A DNA stretch of 64,000 nucleotides, taken from the NCBI RefSeq assembly GCF_002727065.1, contig NZ_PDVP01000012.1, forward strand, positions 1-64,000, in the 5' to 3' direction. Origin of the DNA: Zhengella mangrovi. GTDB taxonomy: Bacteria; Pseudomonadota; Alphaproteobacteria; Rhizobiales; Rhizobiaceae. The notes beneath the pieces were generated by a model. It searched no databases. It saw only the letters and a list, made by a program, of their open reading frames with translations, and had not been told where the DNA came from. Position numbers and translations under genes: made by a program. This document shows, piece after piece, positions 10,264 through 18,521 of this stretch (position 1 is the first letter of the stretch; every line of letters starts with the position of its first letter).

Positions 10264-11097
10264 ATGAAGGCATCGGCGGGTGGATATGCCCGGGCGGCCG
10301 ACGTGCGCCACGCGCTGGACCTGTTGTCCGCGTCCGGTGGCATGGGGCGCATTCTGGCCGGCGGCCAGAGCCTTGTCGCGGCCATGAACATGCGCCTGTC
10401 GGAAGGCGACATGCTGATCGACATTTCTCGCATCGCGGCCCTCGCCGGCGTGGAAGAGCAGGGCGACCGGTTGCGGATCGGCGCGCTGACGCGCCATGCC
10501 GCGATCGGCCGCGACCCGCTGGTCCGCCGCCATGCGCCGCTTCTGGCCGACGCGGTCGCGCACATCGCCCATTCGGCGATCCGCAACCGAGGCACGATTG
10601 GCGGCGCCCTGGCCCATGCCGACCCGGCCGCCGAGTTCCCCGCTTGCGTTCTGGCGCTCGATGCCACGATGCACCTGGAAAGCCTCGAGGGAAGCAGGGA
10701 CGTCGCGGCAGACGATTTCTTCCAGGACGTTTTCGAGACCGCCATCGCCGAGGGCGAGATCCTGACCGCGGTCTCGATGCCGAGGGCCTTGCCGGGCGAA
10801 CGCCAGGTCATCCGCGAGGTGGCGCGCCGCTCGGGCGATTACGCCCTTGCCGGTATCTGCCTCGTCCGGCGCGGTGACACCCACCGGGTTTCGGCCTTTT
10901 CGGTCGGTCCCCGGCCGATGCTTGCACCGGGCGCCATGGCAGCACTGGATGCCGGCGACATCGACGCGGCGGTTGAGGCCCTCCAGGGCGAGATCGATCC
11001 GGCGTCCGACACGCAGGCATCGGCGGATTATCGCGGGCACCTCGCCGGCGTCCTGTTGCGGCGGGCAGTGGCCGGACTTCAGGGAGAGGCGGAATGA
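10264..11097 (+). CDS. Molybdenum hydroxylase FAD-binding subunit (CoxM/CutM-like)
   Basis: FAD subunit (277 residues) of a xanthine-dehydrogenase-family heterotrimer; it passes electrons from the 2Fe-2S subunit to an acceptor. FAD-binding motifs are present: AGGQSLVAAMNMRL near residues 33-46 and RNRGTIGGALAHADPAAE near residues 108-125, where TIGG is the second flavin signature. The start at 10264 has GGGAGGA upstream; the longer frame from 10204 would overlap the operator. Overlaps the next gene by ATGA. First gene of a probable six-gene operon with the TRAP importer. Confidence 0.92.
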   Translation: MKASAGGYARAADVRHALDLLSASGGMGRILAGGQSLVAAMNMRLSEGDMLIDISRIAALAGVEEQGDRLRIGALTRHAAIGRDPLVRRHAPLLADAVAHIAHSAIRNRGTIGGALAHADPAAEFPACVLALDATMHLESLEGSRDVAADDFFQDVFETAIAEGEILTAVSMPRALPGERQVIREVARRSGDYALAGICLVRRGDTHRVSAFSVGPRPMLAPGAMAALDAGDIDAAVEALQGEIDPASDTQASADYRGHLAGVLLRRAVAGLQGEAE

Positions 11098-11594
11098 CCG
11101 ACGTGTTTCGTGACAGGATCGACATAGCCCTCACCGTCAACGGGGAACCGGTGGAGGCGCGCGTGCCCGCCGGCCAGCACCTGGTCGATTTCCTGCGGGG
11201 CGAACTGGGGCTGACGGGCGCCCATGCCAGTTGCGAGCATGGCGTCTGCGGCGCCTGCACCGTCCGTGTCGACGGGCAGGCCGTCCGCGGCTGCCTGATG
11301 CTGGCCGTCCAGGCCGACCGCACGGAGGTCTGGACCGTGGAGGGCCTGTCGGACAGCGCCGCCATCCGCGATTTGCAGGACGCTTTCGTAGCCCGCAACG
11401 CGTTGCAGTGCGGCTTCTGCACACCTGGAATGCTGGTCTCGGCGCAAGAACTGCTGGAAGCGGATGGTGTCCCGAGCCGGGAGGAAATCCGGGAGCATCT
11501 GTCGGGCAACTACTGCCGCTGCACCGGCTACGAGGCCATTGTCGATGCGGTGGAAACAGTGGCGCGGGCGCGCGCCGGTAAGGGGGCGGCATGA
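11094..11594 (+). CDS. Molybdenum hydroxylase 2Fe-2S subunit (CoxS/CutS-like)
   Basis: A 166-residue iron-sulfur subunit with two [2Fe-2S] clusters. The plant-ferredoxin-like cluster is ligated by cysteines in CEHGVCGACTVRVDGQAVRGC. The second, proximal to the molybdopterin, is in CGFCTPGM and NYCRCTGYE. All eight expected cysteines are present, so the subunit looks functional. Overlaps its neighbours on both sides by 4 bases, implying translational coupling in the FAD / 2Fe-2S / Mo order typical of CO-dehydrogenase-like hydroxylases. Confidence 0.95.
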   Translation: MTDVFRDRIDIALTVNGEPVEARVPAGQHLVDFLRGELGLTGAHASCEHGVCGACTVRVDGQAVRGCLMLAVQADRTEVWTVEGLSDSAAIRDLQDAFVARNALQCGFCTPGMLVSAQELLEADGVPSREEIREHLSGNYCRCTGYEAIVDAVETVARARAGKGAA

Positions 11595-13972
11595 CCATTC
11601 GCTTCGACAATCCGGACCGGCCGAATTCCTATATCGGCAAGACCGTTCCGCGGCCCAATGCCGCCCGCCTGGTGCAGGGCCGCGGCCAGTATGTCGATGA
11701 TGTCGTGCTGCCGCGCTTGGTCCATGTCGCCTTCGTGCGCTCGCCGTTGGCGCACGCCCGCATTGCCGCGATCGACACCGCCGAGGCGGCGCGCGTCAAG
11801 GGCGTCGTCCGTGTCTTCACCGGCGAAGAACTGGCGGCAGTCTGCACGCCCTGGGTCGCAGTCCTGGCGCACCTGAAGGGCCTGAAGTCGCCGCCGCAAT
11901 ATCCCTTGGCGGTCGGGCGTGCCACCTGGGTTGGCGAACCGGTGGTCGCCGTTGTCGCCACCAGCCGGCTCGCAGCCGAAGAAGGCGCAAACATGGTCGA
12001 TGTTGACTACGAGCCGCTTCCGGCCGTGACCGACATGATGACCGCGCTGGACGCCGGCACCCCCGTGCTGCACGAGGAAATGGGGGACAATCTTGCGTTT
12101 CGCCGCCTGCACGAGCAGGGCGACGTCGATGCCGCCTTCGCCGCGGCCCACACGGTCGTCGAGGCACATTTCACGACGGCCCGCCATACCGGTGTCACGC
12201 CCGAGCCGCGCTCCATTCTCGTCGACTGGAACCCGGCCGAAGGCCAGATGACCGCATGGCATGCGACCCAGGCGCCGCACATGATCCAGACGGTGCTGGC
12301 GCAGCATCTCGATATCCCGGAAGGCCGGGTCCGGGTGATCTGCGGCGATGTCGGCGGCTCCTACGGCATCAAGGTCCACGTCTACCCCGACGAGGTCGCG
12401 ACGGCCGCCATCGCGAAGATCCTCGGCCGGCCGGTGAAATTCATCGCCGACCGTCTCGAGAGCTTCAACACCGATATCCACGCGCGCGATCACGAGATCG
12501 TGGCACGTCTGGCCGTCGACGAAGAGGGCCGCATCCTGGCCATGGATGTCGATGACTGGACGGCCATCGGCTCCTACTCGGTCTATCCGCGCACCTCCGC
12601 CATCGAGGGCAACCAGGTCGTCAACCTGTGCGGCGGTCCCTACGATTTCGCCAACTACCGCGCGCGCACCAGCGTCGTTTTCCAGAACAAGGTGCCGACC
12701 TGCCAGTATCGCGCCGTCGGCCATCCGATTGCCGTCGCGGTCACGGAGGGGCTCGTCGACATGGCTGCCGCGCGGCTCGGCATGGACCCGGTGGAGATCC
12801 GCCGGCGCAACATGTACCGCGACAATGCCTACCCGGTCACCTCGCCGGCGATGATGCGCTTCGAGGGCCTGTCCCACCATGCCTCCATGAACAGGCTCAT
12901 GGAACTGATGGACTACGACGGCCTGCGGGCCGAGCAGGCAGCGCTGCGTGCAAAGGGCATCTATCGCGGCATCGGCATCGCGAGCTTCATCGAACTGACC
13001 AATCCTTCGCCCTTCATGTACGGCATCGGCGGGGCGCGCATTTCCGCCCAGGACGGCTGCACCGTGCGGATGGACCCGGACGGCTCCATCGTGGCGCTCT
13101 CCGGCGTGACGGAACAGGGGCAGGGCACCGAGGCCATGCTGAGCCAGGTCGTCGCCGAAGGCGTCGGGGTCTCTCCCGACCGGGTGAGGGTCATCACCGG
13201 CGATACCCAGGTGACGCCCTATGGCGGGGGAACCTGGGCATCGCGTGGCGCCGGCATCGGCGGCGAGGCCGCTTTGCAGTCGGCCCGCGCGCTGCGCCAT
13301 TCCATCCTCGAGGTTGCCGGTGCCATGCTGCAGGCCGATCCGTCGGGGCTGGATATCCGGGCCGGCCAGGTGGTCGACACGGCCTCGGGCGAAGCGCGCA
13401 TGCCGCTGGAAGAACTCGGCCGGATCGTCTACTTCCGGGGCGATACCCTGCCCAAGGGCCTGCCGCGCGAACTGGTCCAGACCCGGCATTTCATCACCTC
13501 CGACTATCCCTTCGCCTTCACCAACGGGGTTCAGGCCTCCTGGCTGGAGGTCGATACCGAAACGGGGGTCGTGAAGCTTCTCAAGCACTGGTGCGTGGAG
13601 GATTGCGGCCGGGTCATCAACCCGCTGCTGGTGGACGAGCAGATCCGCGGAGGCATCGTCCAGGGTCTCGGCGGCGCCCTTTACGAGGAAATCCACTACG
13701 ACGGCGAAGGCCAGCTGCTCAACGGCTCCATGGCCGATTACCTGGTGCCGATGGCGGCCGAGATGCCGGACATGGTCATTGGCCATGTCGAGACCCCCAC
13801 CATGGAGAGCATGCTCGGTGCCAAGGGTGCCGGCGAGGCCGGGACCGCCGGGTCGCCCGCAGCCGTCATGAACGCCATCAACGATGCATTGCGCCCGCTG
13901 GGCGCCGAGGTCACCGCAATGCCCTTCACGCCGGAGCGCATCCTTCGCGCCCTGCGCGTGATCGGAAACTGA
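11591..13972 (+). CDS. Molybdenum hydroxylase large (molybdopterin) subunit, not CO dehydrogenase
   Basis: Catalytic subunit, 793 residues, of an aerobic hydroxylase that inserts water-derived oxygen into an organic substrate using a Mo-cytosine-dinucleotide type cofactor. Cofactor-binding segments include GGSYGIKVHVYPDE (the usual GGGFGxK region) and RGAGIGGEAA. The C-terminal KGAGEAGTAG carries the universal active-site Glu. The loop equivalent to the form I CO dehydrogenase motif AYxCSFR, or the form II motif AYRGAGR, here reads CQYRAVGHP, so CO oxidation is not supported. Coupling to a TRAP importer suggests an imported carboxylate or heteroaromatic acid as substrate. Confidence 0.9.
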   Translation: MTIRFDNPDRPNSYIGKTVPRPNAARLVQGRGQYVDDVVLPRLVHVAFVRSPLAHARIAAIDTAEAARVKGVVRVFTGEELAAVCTPWVAVLAHLKGLKSPPQYPLAVGRATWVGEPVVAVVATSRLAAEEGANMVDVDYEPLPAVTDMMTALDAGTPVLHEEMGDNLAFRRLHEQGDVDAAFAAAHTVVEAHFTTARHTGVTPEPRSILVDWNPAEGQMTAWHATQAPHMIQTVLAQHLDIPEGRVRVICGDVGGSYGIKVHVYPDEVATAAIAKILGRPVKFIADRLESFNTDIHARDHEIVARLAVDEEGRILAMDVDDWTAIGSYSVYPRTSAIEGNQVVNLCGGPYDFANYRARTSVVFQNKVPTCQYRAVGHPIAVAVTEGLVDMAAARLGMDPVEIRRRNMYRDNAYPVTSPAMMRFEGLSHHASMNRLMELMDYDGLRAEQAALRAKGIYRGIGIASFIELTNPSPFMYGIGGARISAQDGCTVRMDPDGSIVALSGVTEQGQGTEAMLSQVVAEGVGVSPDRVRVITGDTQVTPYGGGTWASRGAGIGGEAALQSARALRHSILEVAGAMLQADPSGLDIRAGQVVDTASGEARMPLEELGRIVYFRGDTLPKGLPRELVQTRHFITSDYPFAFTNGVQASWLEVDTETGVVKLLKHWCVEDCGRVINPLLVDEQIRGGIVQGLGGALYEEIHYDGEGQLLNGSMADYLVPMAAEMPDMVIGHVETPTMESMLGAKGAGEAGTAGSPAAVMNAINDALRPLGAEVTAMPFTPERILRALRVIGN

Positions 13973-14021
13973 ACGAGAACCGGGGCGCTCTGGGAGGCGC
14001 CCCCATCCAGGGAGGAAGCGC

Positions 14022-15077
14022 ATGAAACTCAAGACACTTCTCATGGCCACGGCGCTCAGCGTGGCATCCACGGGCTGGGCCATGGCGCAGCAGAGCATCA
14101 CGGTCAACATCGGATCGTCGCATCCCGAGCAGAACATCTGGGTCTATGCGATGAAGAACACCTTCGAGCCGGAGGTGAACCGGATCCTCGCCGAGAAAGG
14201 CGAATACCAGGTCAACTGGGTCGAAGCCTATGCCGGGACGCTCTACAAGTTCACCGACACGCGGGAAGCCGTGATGGACGGCATCGTCGATGTCGGCATG
14301 GTCGGCACGGTCTGGGAAGGTGCGCACATGCCGCTCCAGAACGTGACCTATTTCACGCCCTTCGCGACCGAAGATCACAAGATGATCATCGAGATCTTCG
14401 ACGACCTGTCGCAGAACCTGCCGGAACTTCGCGACAGCTGGGCCGAGAACGGCATGGTGCACCTGTCCTCGCTGATCACCGACAGCTACGACATCTACGC
14501 CACCTTTCCGGTCAGCTCGATGGAAGACCTGAAAAACCGCAAGCTCAACGCGCCGGGCACGTCGGCCAACTGGCTGCAGGGCACCGGGGCGACGCCGGTC
14601 GATGGCGCGCTGACCACCTATTACACCAACATCCAGACCGGCGTGACCGAAGGGACGCTCTCGTTCGCGTCCGGCATCCTGCCGACCCGCGTCTACGAGG
14701 TCGCCCCCGAACTGACCCGCGTCGGCATCGGCTCGATGTACTTTGGCGGGATTGCCGCGAACAAGGCATTCTTTGACGGCCTCCCGGCACCGGTGCAGGA
14801 CGCCTTTCGCCAGGCCGCGAAGGCAACCTCCGCTGCCCACGGTCAATATGTCGAGGACCTTGCCAAGAAGGCCCTGACCGACATGCAGGCCGCCGGCCTG
14901 ACGATCCATGAACTCCCGGCCGACGAAAAGGCCAAGTGGGTCAACGGGCTTCCGAACATCGTCAAGCCCTGGCTGGAACAGACCGGCGATGCCGGCCGGG
15001 TCGTCCTCAAGGCCTATTTCGATGCCCTGCGCGCCCGCGGCGCGAAGCCGCTGCGTGCCTGGGATGAGGGGCTGTAA
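14022..15077 (+). CDS. TRAP transporter solute-binding protein (DctP family)
   Basis: Periplasmic receptor, 351 residues, for an anionic (usually carboxylate) solute. A Sec signal peptide spans residues 1-22 (MKLKTLLMATALSVASTGWAMA, cleavage before QQS). The mature domain has DctP features: NIWVYAMKNTFEPEVNRI, the DGIVDVGMVGT segment, and LKNRKLNAPGTSANW, whose Arg is at the usual carboxylate-binding position. RBS AGGGAGGAAG precedes the ATG. It lies 49 bases after the Mo subunit, so it is probably co-transcribed and supplies the hydroxylase substrate. Confidence 0.9.
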   Translation: MKLKTLLMATALSVASTGWAMAQQSITVNIGSSHPEQNIWVYAMKNTFEPEVNRILAEKGEYQVNWVEAYAGTLYKFTDTREAVMDGIVDVGMVGTVWEGAHMPLQNVTYFTPFATEDHKMIIEIFDDLSQNLPELRDSWAENGMVHLSSLITDSYDIYATFPVSSMEDLKNRKLNAPGTSANWLQGTGATPVDGALTTYYTNIQTGVTEGTLSFASGILPTRVYEVAPELTRVGIGSMYFGGIAANKAFFDGLPAPVQDAFRQAAKATSAAHGQYVEDLAKKALTDMQAAGLTIHELPADEKAKWVNGLPNIVKPWLEQTGDAGRVVLKAYFDALRARGAKPLRAWDEGL

Positions 15078-15102
15078 GCCGCCTCGAGCCATGCCAGACT
15101 GC

Positions 15103-15126
15103 CCGCCCGGCCTATGTGCCGGGCGG
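15103..15126 (+). promoter_or_regulatory. GC-rich stem-loop after the TRAP binding-protein gene
   Basis: CCGCCCGGC-CTATGT-GCCGGGCGG is a perfect 9-bp stem with a 6-base loop, 25 bases after the dctP stop and before the small permease gene. No U-tract follows, so it is more likely an mRNA-stabilising or attenuating element that raises binding-protein level over permease than a full terminator. Confidence 0.6.
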
Positions 15127-15152
15127 ATCACGTGACCGGGACGGACTGAACC

Positions 15153-15716
15153 ATGAGCGATGACAGCGCGGCCGAGGCCGATGACACCTTCATCCCGCCT
15201 TTTGCGGAAGCGCCGGTCGGCGCGATGCTGTCGGGCGTGGCCGCCGTCATGTCCTCGGTCGGGACGCTCGGAATCGGCGCCCTGATGGTGCTGATCGTGG
15301 CCGACGTCCTCGGCCGCAATTTCCTCAACGCCCCGATCACCGGCGTCGCCGAGATCGCTGCGCGGTCCGTCGTCGCCATCGTCTTTCTCCAGGTTGCCGC
15401 CGCCGTCCTGCAGAAGCGCCTGACCCGGGCCGACTTCCTCGTCCGGCGGCTGGAACGGCTGTCGCCGCGGCTGGTCTGCCTGATCGAGGCGTTCTTTGCC
15501 CTGACGGGAGCCATCGTTTTCCTTCTCATCCTCTGGGCATCCTGGCCCAAGTTCGTCGATGCCTGGTCGACCGCCGAGTTCTTCGGCGTCCAGGGCGTCT
15601 TCACCATCCCCACCTGGCCGTTTCGCGGCGTGACCGTGCTCGGATGCGCCGTCGCTGCCTGCGCATCGCTCTATCGCGCCCAGGACGAGATCCGCAGTCT
15701 CCGGAGGTCGGCATGA
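15153..15716 (+). CDS. TRAP transporter small permease (DctQ family)
   Basis: Four-helix small subunit of the TRAP permease, 187 residues. Hydrophobic segments near 24-50, 68-88, 106-132 and 150-170; the DctQ-like NAPITGVAEIAARSVVAIVFLQVAAAVLQ region is clear. It stabilises the large DctM subunit in the inner membrane. It overlaps dctM by ATGA (15713-15716), so the two are translationally coupled. Confidence 0.88.
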   Translation: MSDDSAAEADDTFIPPFAEAPVGAMLSGVAAVMSSVGTLGIGALMVLIVADVLGRNFLNAPITGVAEIAARSVVAIVFLQVAAAVLQKRLTRADFLVRRLERLSPRLVCLIEAFFALTGAIVFLLILWASWPKFVDAWSTAEFFGVQGVFTIPTWPFRGVTVLGCAVAACASLYRAQDEIRSLRRSA

Positions 15717-17041
15717 CGACCCTTGCCATCGGCTTTGTCCTGATCGGGACCCTGGTCGCGCTCGTCCTGCTCGGCATGCAGATCGCCTATGCACTGATCC
15801 TCGTCGCATTCGCCGGCATCTGGCTGATCCGCCACAACGTCGATCTGGCGTTTCGCATGCTCGAACTGACCGCCTACAGCGGGATCGCCGACTACCTGTT
15901 CGCCACCATTCCGCTCTTCGTGCTCATGGGCCTGCTCGTCAGTGTCTCCAACGTCGGGCGTGACACGTTCGAGGTGGCAGAGGAACTGCTCAGGCGAATG
16001 ATCTGCGGCCTCGGCGTCGCCACGGTTGCGGCCAACACCGTCTTTGCCGCGGTGACCGGCGTTTCCATCGCCTCCGCGGCCGTCTTCACGCGCGTCGCCG
16101 TGCCGGAAATGCGCCGCCACGGCTACCGCGCAGCCTTTTCCGCCGGTACCGTTGCCGGTTCTTCCGTGCTCGGCATGCTCATCCCGCCCAGCCTGCTGCT
16201 CATCATCTACGGGGTGCTGGCCGAGGTCTCGATCGGCGGCATGTTCATCGCCGGCATCGTGCCCGGACTGATGCTTGCCGGTGGCTTCGTCACCATGCTG
16301 ATCGCGATCACCGTGCTGTTCCCGTCCTTCGTGCTGACCGACCCCGACGCGGTTCGTGACCGGCGTCTCGACCGCGACGGTCCCGTCATGCCGCTGCGCA
16401 CCATGCTGGCCAAGCTGTTGCCCATCCTTCTGCTGGTTCTGCTGGTTCTTGGCGGGCTTTACACCGGCTTTTTCACGCCCACGGAGGCCGGCGGAATCGG
16501 CGCCTTTGGTGCGCTGCTCGTCGCGCTGTCGCGCCGTTCCCTCGATCGTCACAAGCTGTGGCAGGTCATGAAACAGACCGGGGTCATATCGGTCTCGATC
16601 CTGCTGCTGCTCTTCGCCGCGAGTTTCTATTCGCGCATGCTCTCCATTGCCGGCCTCCCAAACGCGATTGCCGGCATGGTGGGGCAGACCGGGCTTGGTC
16701 CGCTCGGCTTTCTGATCTTCTGCTCGGCCATCATCCTGCTGATGGGCATGATTCTCGACAGCACGTCGATTCTTCTGATCATGGTGCCGATCGCCGCTCC
16801 CATCGCCCAGGGCATGGGGATCGATCTCAGCCACTTCGGTATCGTCATCGTGATTGCAGTCGAGATCGGCCTTCTCACCCCGCCGTTCGGAATATCGGTC
16901 TTTACGGTGCACAATACGCTCAACGATCCGACTGTCTCCGTGGAACAGATATTCGCGGCGACCCTTCCGTTCATCGCGGTGATGTTGCTCGTCCTGCTGC
17001 TCGTCATCCTTTTCCCGCTTACTGCCACGGTATTCCTTTAG
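15713..17041 (+). CDS. TRAP transporter large permease (DctM family)
   Basis: Ion-coupled transport subunit, 442 residues, with about 12 hydrophobic segments. Family motifs include the ATIPLFVLMGLLVS stretch, FAAVTGVSIASAAVFTRVAVPEM, GMLIPPSLLLIIYGVLAEVSIG, and GMILDSTSILLIMVPIAAP. The ATG at 15713 gives the coupled start; the frame is open upstream inside dctQ. Last gene of the hydroxylase/TRAP operon. About 280 non-coding bases follow. Confidence 0.92.
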   Translation: MTTLAIGFVLIGTLVALVLLGMQIAYALILVAFAGIWLIRHNVDLAFRMLELTAYSGIADYLFATIPLFVLMGLLVSVSNVGRDTFEVAEELLRRMICGLGVATVAANTVFAAVTGVSIASAAVFTRVAVPEMRRHGYRAAFSAGTVAGSSVLGMLIPPSLLLIIYGVLAEVSIGGMFIAGIVPGLMLAGGFVTMLIAITVLFPSFVLTDPDAVRDRRLDRDGPVMPLRTMLAKLLPILLLVLLVLGGLYTGFFTPTEAGGIGAFGALLVALSRRSLDRHKLWQVMKQTGVISVSILLLLFAASFYSRMLSIAGLPNAIAGMVGQTGLGPLGFLIFCSAIILLMGMILDSTSILLIMVPIAAPIAQGMGIDLSHFGIVIVIAVEIGLLTPPFGISVFTVHNTLNDPTVSVEQIFAATLPFIAVMLLVLLLVILFPLTATVFL

Positions 17042-17193
17042 CTGTTTCGCGTTGATCGAGGCTTTGCCGGATTGACCGCAACAACGGGTTGTCCGTCGTC
17101 CCCACGTGGACGCCAGGTCTCCCACACCTTTTCTCCTGCGAAGCGCCCACCTCACCCGAACCGATAAACGATGCAGCCGTTCCTCGCGGTCGC

Positions 17194-17207
17194 TGATCGG
17201 TCGATCA
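17194..17207. promoter_or_regulatory. Perfect dyad upstream of the acyl-CoA operon
   Basis: TGATCG-GT-CGATCA, 6-bp arms with a 2-base spacer, about 57 bases upstream of the -35 box of the acyl-CoA dehydrogenase operon. It could be an upstream regulator site; no protein can be assigned. Confidence 0.3.
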
Positions 17208-17263
17208 TGGTTCGCATTCTCGGGCGAACTCACGCCCCGTGGATGAAATCCTCCGAAACATGA

Positions 17264-17305
17264 TTGACAAATGCATCGAAGTGAATAATGAATCACTAGT
17301 CAGTT
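17264..17305 (+). promoter_or_regulatory. Promoter with overlapping TetR-type operator for the acyl-CoA catabolic operon
   Basis: A perfect TTGACA -35 box lies at 17264-17269; a weak -10 (TAATGA, 17286-17291) follows after 16 bases. Overlapping the likely start is GAATCACTAGTCAGTT at 17290-17305, which agrees at 13 of 16 positions with the fully symmetric GACTGACTAGTCAGTC, a layout often seen for TetR repressors of acyl-CoA catabolism. The TetR gene at 26867-27508 in the same operon is the natural candidate. The remaining 17042-17260 region shows no gene. Confidence 0.55.
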
Positions 17306-17324
17306 TTGCTTTGGGAGGAGCGGC

Positions 17325-18509
17325 ATGGACGCTGGATGGTCCCCATCCGACATCGCGTTTCGTGAGGAGGTGAGGGCGTTCACCAGGGAAAGCCTTCCTG
17401 CCGATATTCGCGACAAGGTCATGAGTGGCCGGCCGCTGGCACGCACGGACCACATGCGTTGGCAGGACGTTCTGGCGGATCGTGGATGGATTGCCGGGTT
17501 CTGGCCGCAACGGTTTGGCGGCTGTGATTGGACGCCGGCACAGAGCTATATCTTCCAGGAAGAGACCACCTACGCGGGGGCGCCGTGGCTGTTGCCGTTC
17601 GGCGTGAATTACGTCGGCCCGGTCATCTACACCTACGGAACGGAAGAGCAGAAGGCACGGCATCTCCCCGGGATTGTTTCAAACGAGGTCTTCTGGTGCC
17701 AGGGCTATTCCGAGCCGAATGCCGGCTCTGATCTCGCCCGCCTGTCGACCCGGGCCGACCGGGACGGCGATAGCTATATCGTCAACGGATCGAAGATATG
17801 GACCTCCATGGCCCATTGGGCGGACTGGATTTTTGCCCTGGTGCGGACCGATGCCAGGTCAAAGCCGCAGGCCGGGATCTCCTTTCTGCTGATCGACCTG
17901 CGATCGCCGGGGGTCACCATCCGGCCGATCCGGTCGATTGAAGGGGCCCACCATCTCAACCAGGTCTTTTTCGACAATGTCCGCGTGCCCGTCGAAAACC
18001 GGGTCGGAGACGAGAACAGGGGTTGGACCTATGCCAAGTTCCTGCTTGGCCATGAGCGCGTGCTTTCGGCCGAAGTCGGGAAAGGGAAGCGCATGCTGGA
18101 CCGCCTCCGCACCATTGCGGATCGCTCCGGCATCGCCGACAGCCATCGCTACCGTGAACGCCTCAACCAGCTCGAAACGGATCTCCTGGCCCTTGAATGG
18201 ACCACGCTGCGGATGCTGGAAGCCGTGATGGACGGGTCCGCCCCGGGCTACGAGGCGTCGCTTCTCAAGCTTCGCGGCTCGACCCTTGTCCAGGCCATCG
18301 CCGAGGCGACCGCCGATGCACTGGGTCCCGAGGCGATTCCCTACGATCCCGCTTGCCTGGAAGAAGGTACCAACGATCCCGGCGACGAACTCGCGCGCCA
18401 CATGGGCATCGTGTCTGAATTCCTGTTCCAGCGGGCGCCCACGATCTGGGGCGGGAGCAACGAAATCCAGCGCAATATCATTTCCAAGCATGCGCTTGGT
18501 CTCGGGTAG
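17325..18509 (+). CDS. Acyl-CoA dehydrogenase, large-subunit type (PimC-like)
   Basis: FAD-dependent dehydrogenase, 394 residues, that would introduce the alpha-beta double bond of a CoA thioester. Seen: GYSEPNAGSDLARL and NGSKIWTSMAHWADW for flavin binding, and C-terminal GGSNEIQRNIISKHALGLG. In the family a catalytic Glu often precedes the C-terminal GG; here that position is Gly, and Glu244 in LGHERVLSAE sits where isovaleryl-CoA-type enzymes place their base. It is followed after 12 bases by a divergent second subunit, the pimeloyl-CoA dehydrogenase (PimCD) arrangement. RBS GGGAGGAG. Confidence 0.88.
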   Translation: MDAGWSPSDIAFREEVRAFTRESLPADIRDKVMSGRPLARTDHMRWQDVLADRGWIAGFWPQRFGGCDWTPAQSYIFQEETTYAGAPWLLPFGVNYVGPVIYTYGTEEQKARHLPGIVSNEVFWCQGYSEPNAGSDLARLSTRADRDGDSYIVNGSKIWTSMAHWADWIFALVRTDARSKPQAGISFLLIDLRSPGVTIRPIRSIEGAHHLNQVFFDNVRVPVENRVGDENRGWTYAKFLLGHERVLSAEVGKGKRMLDRLRTIADRSGIADSHRYRERLNQLETDLLALEWTTLRMLEAVMDGSAPGYEASLLKLRGSTLVQAIAEATADALGPEAIPYDPACLEEGTNDPGDELARHMGIVSEFLFQRAPTIWGGSNEIQRNIISKHALGLG

Positions 18510-18521
18510 AATGGTGGAGCC

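Noticed and set aside
11591-13972. Aerobic CO dehydrogenase (coxL)
   Set aside because: Neither the form I nor the form II active-site loop is present; the corresponding loop is CQYRAVGHP.
11528-14137. Long open frame antisense to the Mo hydroxylase subunit
   Set aside because: Low-complexity shadow with no motif; the sense gene has complete cofactor motifs.
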